DNA of 64,000 bases from Streptomyces vietnamensis (GCF_000830005.1 NZ_CP010407.1:5460001-5524000), one strand, 5' to 3'. Shown: positions 43,333 through 52,382, counted from the first letter of the stretch. Notes: generated by a model from the sequence alone, not told the origin. Made by a program: numbers and translations.

Positions 43333-44193
43333 CTACGCCAGCCCGCGCCGGGCGACCGCCGGAGGCCGGTGACCGGCAATGGACGCCACCATGTCCAACA
43401 CCTGCCGCGTCTCGGCGACCTCGTGCACCCGGTACACCTGCGCGCCCAGCCAAGCCGAGACCGCCGTCGTGGCCAAGGTCCCGAGCACCCGCTCCTTGAC
43501 CGGCCGGTCCAGCGTCTCGCCCACGAAGTCCTTGTTGGACAGGGACACCAACACCGGCCACCCCGTCGCCGCCATCTCCCCGAGCCGCCGCGTCGCCTCC
43601 AGGCTGTGCCGCGTGTTCTTCCCGAAGTCGTGCCCGGGGTCGATCATGATCCCGTCCCGCCGCACACCGAGCGAGACCGCCCGCTCCGCGAGCCCCACGG
43701 TGACCCGCAGGATGTCGGCCATCACGTCCTCGTACTCCACCCGGTGCGGCCGCGTCCGCGGCTCCGCGCCGCCCGCGTGCGTACAGACGAGCCCCGCGCC
43801 GTACTTCGCGGCGACCTCCGCGAGCCGCGGGTCGACCCCGCCCCACGCGTCGTTCAGCACGTCCGCCCCGGCCTCGCAGACCGCCTCGCCGACGTCCGCC
43901 CGCCAGGTGTCGACGCTGATCACCACGTCGGGGTGACGCCTGCGGACCTCGGCGACGAAACCGACCGTGCGCCGCGCCTCCTCCTCGGCCGTCACCTCCT
44001 CGCCGGGGCCCGCCTTCACCCCGCCGATGTCGATGATCGCCGCCCCCTCCGCCACGGCCTGCTCGACCCGGGCGAGCGCGGGTTCGTCCCGGAAGGTCGC
44101 GCCCTGGTCGTAGAAGGAGTCCGGGGTCCGGTTCACGATCGCCATGATCACCGGTTCGTGCGGCCCGAATTCACGCCGTCCCAAGCGCAGCAT
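43333..44193 (-). CDS. dihydropteroate synthase paralogue, FolP2 type
   Basis: This 286-residue TIM barrel has DHPS landmarks MAIVNRTPDSFYDQG, ISVDTWRADV, DPGHDFGKNT and YRVHEV. Loop 2, which in true DHPS reads GGESTRPG and helps bind p-aminobenzoate, is GGVKAGPGEEV, and the usual SRKxF motif is SNKDFVGE. The genomic place is that of mycobacterial folP2, for which I recall that no DHPS activity was found. The start is ATG 44193 with GGGAGGACAAAAGG upstream. Folate function is therefore uncertain. Confidence 0.85.
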   Translation of the reverse strand: MLRLGRREFGPHEPVIMAIVNRTPDSFYDQGATFRDEPALARVEQAVAEGAAIIDIGGVKAGPGEEVTAEEEARRTVGFVAEVRRRHPDVVISVDTWRADVGEAVCEAGADVLNDAWGGVDPRLAEVAAKYGAGLVCTHAGGAEPRTRPHRVEYEDVMADILRVTVGLAERAVSLGVRRDGIMIDPGHDFGKNTRHSLEATRRLGEMAATGWPVLVSLSNKDFVGETLDRPVKERVLGTLATTAVSAWLGAQVYRVHEVAETRQVLDMVASIAGHRPPAVARRGLA

Positions 44194-44296
44194 CCCTTTT
44201 GTCCTCCCTCGCGTCCGTTCGCCTGCGACCCTAACCGTCGGTGGCGCATGGCACGATCGGCACGGGACGTTTTCCACTCCGGGGAGAGGCGCGCAG

Positions 44297-44629
44297 GTGT
44301 TCTGGTTTCTGCTCATCACGATGGTCGTGGTCGTGGCCGCGGTGACCCTCGCCGTGGTCGGCGGCGGCGACAGCGAGGTGCTGCCCGAGGTGGCGCCCGA
44401 GCAGCTCGTCGACCCGCTTCCGGCCGCCCGACCGGTGGACCGCGCCGACGTCGAGGCGCTCCGCCTCCCGGTCGCCGCCCGCGGCTACCGGATGGCCGAC
44501 GTGGACGACGTCCTCGTCCGCCTCGGCGCCGAGCTCGCGGAGCGCGACGCCCGGATCGCCGAGCTGGAGGAGGCGCTCGCGGGCGCCGGCCCCGCCGGCG
44601 GCACCGGCACGGAGGGCGGCGAGCAGTGA
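44297..44629 (+). CDS. DivIVA-domain membrane protein
   Basis: 110 residues: an N-terminal membrane helix (FWFLLITMVVVVAAVTLAVV), a linker, then the DivIVA-type motif LPVAARGYRMADVDDVLVRL and a short coiled coil (ERDARIAELEEAL). The GTG at 44297 follows GGGGAG. The stop overlaps the tag start (GTGA). A similar protein (Rv1209) precedes tag in mycobacteria. Role unknown; localisation at curved membranes is possible from the domain. Confidence 0.85.
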   Translation: MFWFLLITMVVVVAAVTLAVVGGGDSEVLPEVAPEQLVDPLPAARPVDRADVEALRLPVAARGYRMADVDDVLVRLGAELAERDARIAELEEALAGAGPAGGTGTEGGEQ

Positions 44630-45210
44630 CGGGCGAGGCGATCCCCGGGCCCGACGGGCGGCTGCGCTGCCCCTGGGGCCTGTCGACCGAGGACTACGTC
44701 GCGTACCACGACGAGGAGTGGGGCCGCCCGGTCCACGGCGACGACGCCCTCTTCGAGCGGCTCTGCCTGGAGGCCTTCCAGTCGGGCCTGTCGTGGATCA
44801 CGATCCTGCGCCGCCGCGAGGGCTTCCGGAAGGCGTTCTCCGGCTTCCGGATCGCCGACGTGGCCGGCTTCACCGACGCCGACCGCGAGCGGCTCCTCGC
44901 CGACGAGGGCATCATCCGCAACCGCGCCAAGGTCGACGCGACCCTGGCCAACGCGAAGCTGCTCGCCGACTGGTCCCCGGGCGAACTCGACGCCCTGATC
45001 TGGTCCCACGCCCCCGACCCGGCTACCCGCCCCGCTCCCCGTACGCTCGCCGAGGTCCCGGCGGTCACCGACGAGTCGACGGCCCTCTCCAAGGCCCTCA
45101 AGAAGCGCGGCCTCCGCTTCATCGGCCCCACCACGGCCTACGCCCTGATGCAGGCGTGCGGCCTGGTCGACGACCATCTGGCGGAGTGCGTGGCCCGGGG
45201 CGTCCGGTAG
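44626..45210 (+). CDS. tag: DNA-3-methyladenine glycosylase I
   Basis: This 194-residue base-excision repair enzyme removes 3-methyladenine. The zinc ligands are visible as Cys in LRCPWG, His in AYHDEEWG, and His and Cys in LVDDHLAEC. GLSWITILRRREGFRKAF and FIGPTTAYALMQACG are family blocks. GTG start, 4-nt overlap with the DivIVA-like gene. Convergent with the enoyl-CoA hydratase gene and without an obvious terminator. Confidence 0.95.
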   Translation: MTGEAIPGPDGRLRCPWGLSTEDYVAYHDEEWGRPVHGDDALFERLCLEAFQSGLSWITILRRREGFRKAFSGFRIADVAGFTDADRERLLADEGIIRNRAKVDATLANAKLLADWSPGELDALIWSHAPDPATRPAPRTLAEVPAVTDESTALSKALKKRGLRFIGPTTAYALMQACGLVDDHLAECVARGVR

Positions 45211-45243
45211 CCCCCGGGCCGGCGAACAGGTTCCGCTTCTACG

Positions 45244-46047
45244 TCACCTGCCCAGGTACTTCGGCTTCTCCTTGGCGATGAAGGCGCGGACCGCGATCGT
45301 GTGGTCCTCCGATGCGCCCGCCAGGTTCTGGAGTTCCTCCTCCTTGCCGAGGGCCTCGGTGAGGGAGTGGTCGGCGCCGTAGGCGAGGGACTCCTTCAGG
45401 GCCGCGTACGCCACGGTCGGGCCCTCCGCGAGCTTCCGGGCCACCTTCTCCGCCTCGGCGGCCAGGTCGGCGGCCGGGACCAGGCGGTTCACGATGCCGA
45501 GCTCGTACGCCTCCTGCGCGGAGATCGAGCGCGGGAAGAGCAGCAGGTCGGAGGCCCGGCTCGCGCCGACAAGGCGCGGCAGCGTCCACGACACGCCCGA
45601 GTCGGCGGTGAGCGCCACGCCCGCGAAGGAGGTGTTGAAGGAGGCCGTGTCCGCGACCACCCGGTAGTCCGCCGCGAGCGCGAAGCCGAAGCCGGCCCCG
45701 GCGGCGACGCCGTTCACCGCCGCGACGACCGGCTTCCGCATGCCGGTGAGCGCCCGCACGATCGGGTTGTAGTGGTCACGGACCGTGTTCATGGTCTCGC
45801 TCGTGCCGGACTCCTGGTCCGCCATGAGCAGCCCCACGTGCTCCTTCAGGTCCTGGCCCACGCAGAACGCCCGGTCGCCGGCCGCCGTGAGCAGCACCGC
45901 CCGTACGGCGGGATCGGCCGCGGCGGTCTCCGCGGCGTCCCGGAGGGCGACTTTCGCCGCCACGTTCATCGCGTTCATGGCCTCGGGCCGGTTGAGCGTG
46001 ATGGTGGCGAGCCCGTCGCTCACCTCGTACAGCACCGTGTCGGCCAT
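45244..46047 (-). CDS. enoyl-CoA hydratase/isomerase family protein
   Basis: This 267-residue crotonase-fold protein has an oxyanion-hole loop in AFCVGQDLKEH and second block VNGVAAGAGFGFALAADYR. At the usual acid/base positions it has ALTADSGVSWTLPRLVG, with Asp rather than the two Glu of classic hydratases; the pattern is nearer PaaG/isomerase types. Exact CoA substrate is unknown. Single gene. Confidence 0.88.
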   Translation of the reverse strand: MADTVLYEVSDGLATITLNRPEAMNAMNVAAKVALRDAAETAAADPAVRAVLLTAAGDRAFCVGQDLKEHVGLLMADQESGTSETMNTVRDHYNPIVRALTGMRKPVVAAVNGVAAGAGFGFALAADYRVVADTASFNTSFAGVALTADSGVSWTLPRLVGASRASDLLLFPRSISAQEAYELGIVNRLVPAADLAAEAEKVARKLAEGPTVAYAALKESLAYGADHSLTEALGKEEELQNLAGASEDHTIAVRAFIAKEKPKYLGR

Positions 46048-46380
46048 CGGGATCCCTTCGCCTCATTGCGTGGTTGACCAGCCCAGCATGGCGGAGATCA
46101 CCCGTGCCGCCCATGTGAGCTGCGTCAAAGATTCGAGGGACATTCGAGGGACATGGAGGGAGTCCGTCCGACGTCGAGCGGCGGAGTATCGCAGGTCGAC
46201 CGCCGAAATGTGGGGTTTTGCGGGAGCGCGTTGCGCAAGCGATGCCGATCGATGTTGGTCATCGGGTCCTGCCATGCGGGATAATGACCTGGAAGCAATG
46301 TGTTCGAAGCCGGTGACGCGTGCTCCACACCATGGAGCTGCCCGGCTGACGATGAGCTGGTTTCAGGAAGGGGAACAAGC
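46048..46380. other. intergenic region upstream of the DUF3117 gene
   Basis: A 333-bp stretch between divergent genes, without a credible gene. It contains an 11-bp tandem duplication (ATTCGAGGGAC at 46131-46141 and 46142-46152) and AT-richer sequence around 46255-46300 that may hold the DUF3117 promoter. GGAAGGGG at 46366-46373 is the DUF3117 ribosome site. Confidence 0.5.
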
Positions 46381-46548
46381 ATGGCGGCCATGAAGCCGCG
46401 GACGGGTGACGGCCCGCTCGAGGTGACCAAGGAGGGGCGGGGCATCGTCATGCGCGTTCCGCTCGAAGGCGGCGGTCGGCTTGTCGTCGAGCTGACCCCG
46501 CAGGAGGCCGAGGAGCTGGGCGAGGCCCTCAAGAAGGTCGTCGGCTGA
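46381..46548 (+). CDS. DUF3117 protein
   Basis: A complete 55-residue protein containing PRTGDGPLEVTKEGRGIVMR and LVVELTPQEAEELGEAL, an actinobacterial signature that varies little. The mycobacterial member (Rv1211) sits after tag in the same way and has been described as calmodulin-like; that activity cannot be inferred here. ATG with GGAAGGGG. Confidence 0.92.
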   Translation: MAAMKPRTGDGPLEVTKEGRGIVMRVPLEGGGRLVVELTPQEAEELGEALKKVVG

Positions 46549-46570
46549 CCCTCTCTCCACGATTCCCCAC

Positions 46571-46604
46571 GCTGCCCCGGTACGGTCCGCCGTCCCGGGG
46601 CAGC
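46571..46604 (+). terminator. DUF3117 terminator
   Basis: GCTGCCCCGG / CCGGGGCAGC, a 10-bp stem with a 14-nt loop, 22 bp after the stop. Confidence 0.85.
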
Positions 46605-46636
46605 GGTGTCTCCGGGGCCGGTACGGCGGTACGGCC

Positions 46637-46701
46637 GTGCGCCCGGGGCCGGGCGGCCCTTCCGCCGGGCCGGGTGCGCCCGGGGCCGGGCGGCCCTTCC
46701 G
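46637..46701. repeat. two 28-bp direct repeats downstream of the O-methyltransferase gene
   Basis: Identical copies at 46637-46664 and 46674-46701, each starting GTGCGCCCGGGGCC. The 37-bp period and purely intergenic position suggest a local duplication. Confidence 0.85.
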
Positions 46702-46707
46702 GCGCGG

Positions 46708-47373
46708 TCAGCCGCGGCGTACGGCGCAGAGCAGCCCGTCGCCCACCGGCAGCAGCGAGGGGACGAGCTCCTGGCTCTCCCGCACCGTGCGCAGCAGCTC
46801 GCGGACCCGCTGGACCTCCGCCGGCTGGGCCCCCGAATCGACCGTGCGGCCCTCGGCGAAGACCCCCTCGAAGCAGACGAGACCCCCCGGTCGCAGCAGG
46901 CGCAACGATTCAGCGAGGTAGTCCAGGTACTCGAGCCGGTCGCCGTCGCAGAACACGAGGTCGTACCCGCCGTCCGCGAGCCGGGGCAGCACGTCCAGGG
47001 CACGGCCCGGGATGAAACGGGCCCGGTTGCCCGCGAAGCCCGCCGCCCGGAACGCCGTCTTCGCGAGCTGCTGCCGCTCCGGCTGGAGGTCCACCGTCGT
47101 CAGGACGCCGTCCGGCCGCATCCCGAGCAGCAGATAGATGCCCGACACGCCCGTGCCGGTGCCGATCTCCGCCACCGCCTTGGCGTCCGCCGTCGCGGCG
47201 AGCAGGCGCAGCGCCCCACCGGTGCCCGGGGACACCGAGGGCAGCCCTGCCTCCCGGGCCCGCTCCCGGGCCCAGCGCAGGGCTTCGTCCTCGGCGACGA
47301 AGGCGTCGGCGAACGACCAGCTCGTCTGCCGGTTGGCGGTAATGGCCCTCTCCTGTCCCCGTAGTTGACGCAA
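46708..47373 (-). CDS. O-methyltransferase, SAM-dependent
   Basis: This 221-residue protein of the catechol/caffeoyl-CoA O-methyltransferase type has SAM site [16 protein letters not shown], metal/SAM Asp in [16 protein letters not shown], and [13 protein letters not shown]. The annotated start is TTG at 47373. An ATT at [11 protein letters not shown], placed after AGGAGAGGG, may be the true start and would shorten it by 10 residues. Divergent from sigE, as Rv1220c is from sigE in mycobacteria. Confidence 0.88.
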   Translation of the reverse strand: MRQLRGQERAITANRQTSWSFADAFVAEDEALRWARERAREAGLPSVSPGTGGALRLLAATADAKAVAEIGTGTGVSGIYLLLGMRPDGVLTTVDLQPERQQLAKTAFRAAGFAGNRARFIPGRALDVLPRLADGGYDLVFCDGDRLEYLDYLAESLRLLRPGGLVCFEGVFAEGRTVDSGAQPAEVQRVRELLRTVRESQELVPSLLPVGDGLLCAVRRG

Positions 47374-47397
47374 CGGTGACTGTATCCGCTGTCAGTG

Positions 47398-47423
47398 GGA
47401 ACCCGCAGATGGGACCGGGCGTT
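47398..47423 (+). promoter_or_regulatory. ECF-sigma promoter of sigE
   Basis: GGAAC (47398-47402), an 18-bp spacer, then GTT (47421-47423). This matches the -35/-10 pattern of SigE/SigR-type ECF promoters. It is oriented towards sigE, about 90 bp before its ATG, and so probably makes the operon self-activating. Confidence 0.65.
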
Positions 47424-47515
47424 CACCAGGGGAAGGACGCGACAGGAGGCAGCCGGGCGAGCCGGTTCCAAATTCGCGTAAAGATTCTTATCCGGAGCTA
47501 ACGGGCGAGGTGGCT

Positions 47516-48274
47516 ATGGTAGGGGCTCCACTGGACACCACCAGAGCCGACAGGGGAGGTGCGGCTGCGCCTGTGGATCGGGGAGGAGTGCTTCGGCGTC
47601 TTCTCAGGTCGGCGGGTGAGCCGAAATCCGTGACCGACACCGCTGACCGTTTCCGCACCACCGACTCCGCTCCCACCACCGCGACCTTCGCATCGGATGC
47701 GGAATCGCAGGCGTGGACCCCTCCCACCTGGGAGGAGATCGTCAGCACGCACAGTGGCCGGGTCTACCGCCTCGCCTACCGCCTGACGGGCAACCAGCAC
47801 GACGCCGAGGACCTGACCCAGGAGGTCTTCGTCCGCGTCTTCCGCTCGCTGTCGACGTACACCCCGGGCACCTTCGAGGGCTGGCTGCACCGCATCACCA
47901 CCAACCTCTTCCTCGACATGGTCCGCCGCAAGCAGCGCATCCGTTTCGACGCGCTCGCCGACGACGCGGCCGAGCGGCTCCCGAGCCGCGAGCCCTCCCC
48001 GCAGCAGGCGTTCAACGACACGCACTTCGACGCCGACGTGCAGCAGGCCCTCGACACCCTCGCGCCCGAGTTCCGCGCGGCGGTCGTCCTCTGCGACATC
48101 GAGGGGCTCTCGTACGAGGAGATCGCCGCGACCCTCGGCGTGAAGCTCGGCACCGTCCGCAGCCGCATCCACCGCGGCCGCTCCCACCTGCGCAAGGCGC
48201 TCAAGCACCGCTCGCCCGAGGCCCGGGCGGAGCGTGCCCTCGCCTCCGTCGGATGGGAGGCAGGAACAGCGTGA
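47516..48274 (+). CDS. sigE: ECF RNA polymerase sigma factor, SigE-like
   Basis: 252 residues. Region 2 is at about 70-135 ([36 protein letters not shown]) and region 4 at about 165-220 ([37 protein letters not shown]). The first 65 residues are low-complexity. The ATG at 47516 (MVGAPLDTT) is preferred over an in-frame GTG at 47510. A GTGA overlap links it to the anti-sigma gene. Gene order sigE/anti-sigma/htrA/tatB matches the mycobacterial envelope-stress locus, so a similar role is likely. It is not the Streptomyces cseABC-linked SigE. Confidence 0.9.
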   Translation: MVGAPLDTTRADRGGAAAPVDRGGVLRRLLRSAGEPKSVTDTADRFRTTDSAPTTATFASDAESQAWTPPTWEEIVSTHSGRVYRLAYRLTGNQHDAEDLTQEVFVRVFRSLSTYTPGTFEGWLHRITTNLFLDMVRRKQRIRFDALADDAAERLPSREPSPQQAFNDTHFDADVQQALDTLAPEFRAAVVLCDIEGLSYEEIAATLGVKLGTVRSRIHRGRSHLRKALKHRSPEARAERALASVGWEAGTA

Positions 48275-49200
48275 GCGGCACACGTCCCACGTCGCCGACC
48301 CCCGCGGAGCACCACCTCGGGGACCGGCTGGCCGCGCTCGTCGACGGCGAACTCGGCCACGACGCCCGCGAGCGGGTCCTCGCCCACCTCGCGACCTGCG
48401 CCCGCTGCAAGGCCGAGGCCGACGCCCAGCGCACGCTGAAGAGCGTCTTCGCCTCGGCGGCTCCGCCACCGCCCTCCGAGGGCTTCCTCGCCCGGCTCCA
48501 GGGCCTGCCCGGGGGACCCGGCGAGCCGGGAGGGCCGCGCGGCCCCCTGGAAGAACTCCTCGGCGCGGGCGGAGTGAAGTCCGACGGCTTCGCCACCGCC
48601 GCCGTCGTCACCCCGCACCCCGACACCCCCGGGGCCGGCTTCCGCATCCACGAGGTCGGCTACCGCCGCTCCGGAACCCACGGGCGGGGCCGGCGCTTCG
48701 CCTTCGCGGCGGCCGGCGCCGTCTCGTTCGCGGCGATCGCCCTCGGCGGCACCCTGCCCCTCGAAACCTCGGTGAGCGCGAGCGCCCGCGGCGGCCAGGG
48801 CGCCGGCAGCGCCGTCACCCCGCTGCGGGCCACCACGGCCGGCGGCGGCACGGCCGCGAGTACGGGGACCGGTCGCGGCACGCGCTCCGGCGAGCGCTCG
48901 GGCGCCCAGTCCGTCGACGCCGCCGAGCCGCTCGCCGCGGTGACCCCGGCCACCGTCCCGCAGGGGCCCGTCGCGGCCACGGGCCAGGGCACGGTCCCGT
49001 CGGGCGCCGTCCCGCCGGACGCGGTGCGCTCCGCCGCCGCTCCGTTCGTGGCCGTACGCCTCCGGAACCAGGCCCCGCAGTCGCTGCTCGCGCTCTCGCC
49101 GTTCATCCGGCCGACGGGTCCGGCCCTCCAGCTGGCCTTCGCCCCCGGGCCCAGCCCGATGGCGAGCCCGACGACCGGACCGCTCGGCTCCCACCGCTGA
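48271..49200 (+). CDS. zinc-type anti-sigma factor (RseA-like) with membrane segment
   Basis: 309 residues. The ZAS domain at about 13-55 has the HxxxCxxC motif ([15 protein letters not shown]), with a further His upstream in [10 protein letters not shown] Pro/Gly linker, one membrane helix (about 141-162, [18 protein letters not shown]) and a Ser/Thr/Pro-rich extracytoplasmic tail follow. It should hold the preceding sigma factor inactive; mycobacterial RseA is shorter and lacks this export segment. GTG start coupled to sigE. Confidence 0.88.
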   Translation: MSGTRPTSPTPAEHHLGDRLAALVDGELGHDARERVLAHLATCARCKAEADAQRTLKSVFASAAPPPPSEGFLARLQGLPGGPGEPGGPRGPLEELLGAGGVKSDGFATAAVVTPHPDTPGAGFRIHEVGYRRSGTHGRGRRFAFAAAGAVSFAAIALGGTLPLETSVSASARGGQGAGSAVTPLRATTAGGGTAASTGTGRGTRSGERSGAQSVDAAEPLAAVTPATVPQGPVAATGQGTVPSGAVPPDAVRSAAAPFVAVRLRNQAPQSLLALSPFIRPTGPALQLAFAPGPSPMASPTTGPLGSHR

Positions 49201-49279
49201 CCCGCGACCTGGTTGAATCCAGGGGGACAGGGGCGCCCGACCCAGGGGGCGCGGACGGGTCAGCGGTTGCGGGGAGAGC

Positions 49280-51142
49280 ATGAACAACGGGAAGCCGAAC
49301 TGGTGGAGCCGGCCTTCGAGCACACCGGAGGCGGCGCGCATACCCACGCCGCCTCCGGCCGACGAGGGCGGTGACTTCCCCCTGCCCGCACCCCGGCCGA
49401 CCCCGGGGCAGGAGCCGGCACCGACGGCAGCCGCCGGGGCCGCGGAGCCCGAGGCGCCCGCGCCGGCCGTAGGACTGACGAAGCCGACTCCCGAGCCGGC
49501 TCCCGCGGAGGCGGCGGCCGCGCCGCAGGCGGCGGTGCCCGGGCAGGCGGCCGAGCCCCCGGTGGCCGTCGAGCTGACGAAGTCCGCGCCCGCACCGGTG
49601 GCTGATCCGGCGACCGCGCCGGAGCCCGTGGCCGAGCCGGCCCGGACGGCTCCCGCTGCCGCGGCCGACCCGCAGACGGTCCCCGCCCAAGCAGCCGCCG
49701 AGGCCCCGGTGGCCCCCGCGCCGGAGACCGCCACCGAGCCCGTCCCTGCACCTCCGGCGGAGCCGGCCCGGCAGCCGCTGCACGCCCCCGACGAGTACCG
49801 CACGCCGCCCTACGGCGAGCCGGGCCCGTGGGCGCCCGCGCCGCCCGTGCAGCGCCCGCCCGCCCCCGTACCGCCGCAGGCACACCACCAGCCCCAGCCG
49901 CAGCCGCAGGCGCACGCCCACCCGCAGCCGCAGTCGCAGCCGCAGGGCGGGGCCGCGCCCTGGGTGCAGTACGACCCCTGGGGCGCCCCCGGGACCGGCG
50001 GCGCGCCGCAGCCCGCCAAGAAGTCCCGGAAGGGGCTCGCGATCGCGGGCGCGCTCGTCTTCGCCCTGGTCACCGGCGTCATCGGCGGCGGGATCGGCGC
50101 GTACGTCGAGCGGAACGGCGGGCTCACCACCGTCGAGCTGCCGCAGGCCGAGGCCGGGGACACCGGCCGCGCCCCCGACAGCGTCGCCGGGATCGCCGCC
50201 AGCGCCCTGCCCGGCGTGGTCACCCTCCACGTCCGGGGCAACGGCTCCTCCGGCACCGGCACCGGATTCGTCCTGGACACCAAGGGCCACATCCTCACCA
50301 ACAACCACGTCGTCGACGGGGCCGCGTCCTCCGAGGACATCTCGGTGACCTTCTCCAGCGGCGAGACGGCCCGCGCCAAGCTCATCGGCAAGGACACCGG
50401 CTACGACCTGGCCGTCGTCCAGGTCACCGGCGTCTCCGGCCTCAAGCCGCTCCCGCTCGGCAACTCCGACAACGTCCGCGTCGGCGACCCCGTCGTCGCC
50501 ATCGGCGCCCCCTTCGACCTCTCCAACACGGTCACCTCCGGCATCATCAGCGCCAAGGAGCGCCCGATCACCGCCGGCGGCGAGAAGGGCGACGGCAGCG
50601 ACATCAGCTACGTCGACGCCCTCCAGACCGACGCCCCCATCAACCCCGGCAACTCCGGCGGCCCGCTGCTCGACTCCAAGGCCGCGGTCATCGGCATCAA
50701 CAGCGCGATCCGCGCCGCGGGCGGCGGCTCCGGCGAGGGCGAGGGCGGCGGCGCGAGCCAGCCCGGCTCCATCGGCCTCGGCTTCGCCATACCGATCAAC
50801 CAGGGCAAGCGCGTCGCCGAGGAGCTCATCAACACCGGCAAGGCCACCCACCCCGTCATCGGTGTGAGCCTCGACATGCAGTACCAGGGCGACGGCGCCC
50901 GCGTCGGCGAGAAGGGCAAGGACGGCACGGCCTCCGTCACCGCCGGCGGCCCGGCCGCCAAGGCGGGACTCCGGCCCGGGGACGTCATCACCAGGGTCGA
51001 CGGCCAGCGCGTGCACAACGGCGAGGAGCTCATCGTGAAGATCCGCGCCCACCGCCCCGGCGACAAGCTGGAGCTCACCCTGACCCGGAACGGCAAAGAG
51101 CTGACAAAGACGTTGACGCTCGGATCCTCGCAGGGCACCTGA
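49280..51142 (+). CDS. HtrA-like serine protease with PDZ domain
   Basis: 620 residues. A 250-residue Pro/Ala/Gln-rich cytoplasmic arm precedes one membrane helix (LAIAGALVFALVTGVIGGGI). The trypsin-like domain has its triad at NNHVVDG (His), GYDLAVVQV (Asp) and NPGNSGGPLL (Ser, about residue 459). The C-terminal PDZ domain contains GLRPGDVITRVDGQRVHNGE. It is an extracytoplasmic quality-control protease. It follows the anti-sigma gene, as HtrA (Rv1223) follows rseA, and may take part in its control. Confidence 0.93.
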   Translation: MNNGKPNWWSRPSSTPEAARIPTPPPADEGGDFPLPAPRPTPGQEPAPTAAAGAAEPEAPAPAVGLTKPTPEPAPAEAAAAPQAAVPGQAAEPPVAVELTKSAPAPVADPATAPEPVAEPARTAPAAAADPQTVPAQAAAEAPVAPAPETATEPVPAPPAEPARQPLHAPDEYRTPPYGEPGPWAPAPPVQRPPAPVPPQAHHQPQPQPQAHAHPQPQSQPQGGAAPWVQYDPWGAPGTGGAPQPAKKSRKGLAIAGALVFALVTGVIGGGIGAYVERNGGLTTVELPQAEAGDTGRAPDSVAGIAASALPGVVTLHVRGNGSSGTGTGFVLDTKGHILTNNHVVDGAASSEDISVTFSSGETARAKLIGKDTGYDLAVVQVTGVSGLKPLPLGNSDNVRVGDPVVAIGAPFDLSNTVTSGIISAKERPITAGGEKGDGSDISYVDALQTDAPINPGNSGGPLLDSKAAVIGINSAIRAAGGGSGEGEGGGASQPGSIGLGFAIPINQGKRVAEELINTGKATHPVIGVSLDMQYQGDGARVGEKGKDGTASVTAGGPAAKAGLRPGDVITRVDGQRVHNGEELIVKIRAHRPGDKLELTLTRNGKELTKTLTLGSSQGT

Positions 51143-51233
51143 GCGCCATGTGGCGGACCCCCGGAGGTACCCGTCCGACAGTTTCGGCGGGTACCGTGGA
51201 CCGGGCCCTGGACCGGCGTGAAGGAGCTACTAG

Positions 51234-51680
51234 GTGTTCAGCGACATAGGCGCACTCGAGCTGGTGACGCTCGTGGTCCTCGCCGTGCTCGTCTTCGGGC
51301 CGGACAAGCTCCCGAAGGTGATCCAGGACGTCTCGCGCTTCATCCGCAAGGTCCGCGAGTTCTCCGACAGCGCGAAGCAGGACATCCGCAGCGAGCTGGG
51401 CCCGGAGTTCAAGGACTTCGAGTTCGAGGACCTCAACCCCAAGACGTTCCTCCGCAAGCAGCTGGAGAGCAACGAGGACCTCAAGGAGCTCAAGGAGCTG
51501 CGCGGCACGTTCGACCTCAAGAAGGAGATGAACGAGGTCGCCGACGCCGTCCACGGCCGGGAGACCACGCCCGCGCCCACGGCCGCCCCGGCGGCCGTCA
51601 ACGGCTCCCCTGACCTCCTCAAGAAGCAGGACAAGTCGGACACCGACGAGCGTCCTCCGTACGACTCCGACGCCACCTGA
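51234..51680 (+). CDS. tatB: twin-arginine translocase subunit TatB
   Basis: 148 residues: the N-terminal helix MFSDIGALELVTLVVLAVLV is followed by the FGPDKLPKVIQDV amphipathic segment typical of TatB. A charged helical region and a variable Ala/Pro/Asp tail complete it. GTG start with AAGGAG nine bases upstream. It recognises Tat substrates with TatC, which is encoded elsewhere. Confidence 0.93.
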   Translation: MFSDIGALELVTLVVLAVLVFGPDKLPKVIQDVSRFIRKVREFSDSAKQDIRSELGPEFKDFEFEDLNPKTFLRKQLESNEDLKELKELRGTFDLKKEMNEVADAVHGRETTPAPTAAPAAVNGSPDLLKKQDKSDTDERPPYDSDAT

Positions 51681-51754
51681 CGACGGCCTGTCACCGACCC
51701 GCTCCTCCCCGGTGGCTATCCTCCCTCTGTTGACGGAACGAGGAGGCGGCCGGA

Positions 51755-52357
51755 ATGAAGACGACGAGTCGGGTGGAAGCCGATGGCTTTCTGCGCGCAC
51801 CCTTCGCCTGGTACGGGCTCGACGAGGCGTTCACCGGCCCGCGCCGGCTGATGCAGATCGGCACGGCGGCGGACGGTACCGTCCAGCACGGCTCGGTGGG
51901 CCACGGTGACGAGCCGTCGATAAAGTCCGAGGCGGGCGGCGCGGAGAAGGAGCGCTTCGCGGTCGTCGTGACGGTCGCGGCGAACCCCGTGCGCCGCACC
52001 GGAGACGGCACCGGCGTCCTGGACGCCACCACGGTCTCCTCGGCCGCCTGGCTGGCAGGCTCGGGCCTGCTCGCCCACACCTGGCCCGCCTCGCTCGACC
52101 ACGCGCTGCGCGACAACTGGCTGGACCAGCAGACCGAGACGGCCTTCGAACTCGCCGACGACCTCGACGGTCCTGAGTGGTCCACGCTGTCGCTGCCGGT
52201 GGACGGGGTGCCGGTGCCGTTCCACTACCGGGAGTCCGAGTTCGGGTGGGTCCTCGCCGGGTCCGCCGGGGACGTGCACATCGGGGCGTACGGGCGGGGG
52301 ATGAGCGCGTACGGGCTCGGGTTCTCGCGGGTGAAGGACCTCGGCGCGTACGCCTGA
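51755..52357 (+). CDS. conserved-looking hypothetical protein
   Basis: 200 residues, soluble, with no signal peptide or recognised domain. Notable segments: FLRAPFAWYGLDEAFTGPRR, ATTVSSAAWLAGSGLLAHTW, FHYRESEFGWVLAGSAGDVH. AACGAGGAGG stands upstream of the ATG. Its stop region has been duplicated (19-bp tandem repeat). Function unknown. Confidence 0.72.
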   Translation: MKTTSRVEADGFLRAPFAWYGLDEAFTGPRRLMQIGTAADGTVQHGSVGHGDEPSIKSEAGGAEKERFAVVVTVAANPVRRTGDGTGVLDATTVSSAAWLAGSGLLAHTWPASLDHALRDNWLDQQTETAFELADDLDGPEWSTLSLPVDGVPVPFHYRESEFGWVLAGSAGDVHIGAYGRGMSAYGLGFSRVKDLGAYA

Positions 52358-52382
52358 CGACATCGCGTACGCCTGACGACAT
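52345..52382 (+). repeat. 19-bp tandem duplication spanning a stop codon
   Basis: CGCGTACGCCTGACGACAT occurs twice in direct succession (52345-52363, 52364-52382). The first copy contains the stop of the preceding gene; the second repeats the last codons and stop outside the frame's end. Confidence 0.92.

Noticed and set aside
42622..45210. 862-codon frame from the LOG gene to tag
   Set aside because: Only the last 195 codons (tag) are coding; the rest is frame-shifted LOG, antisense folP and intergenic sequence.
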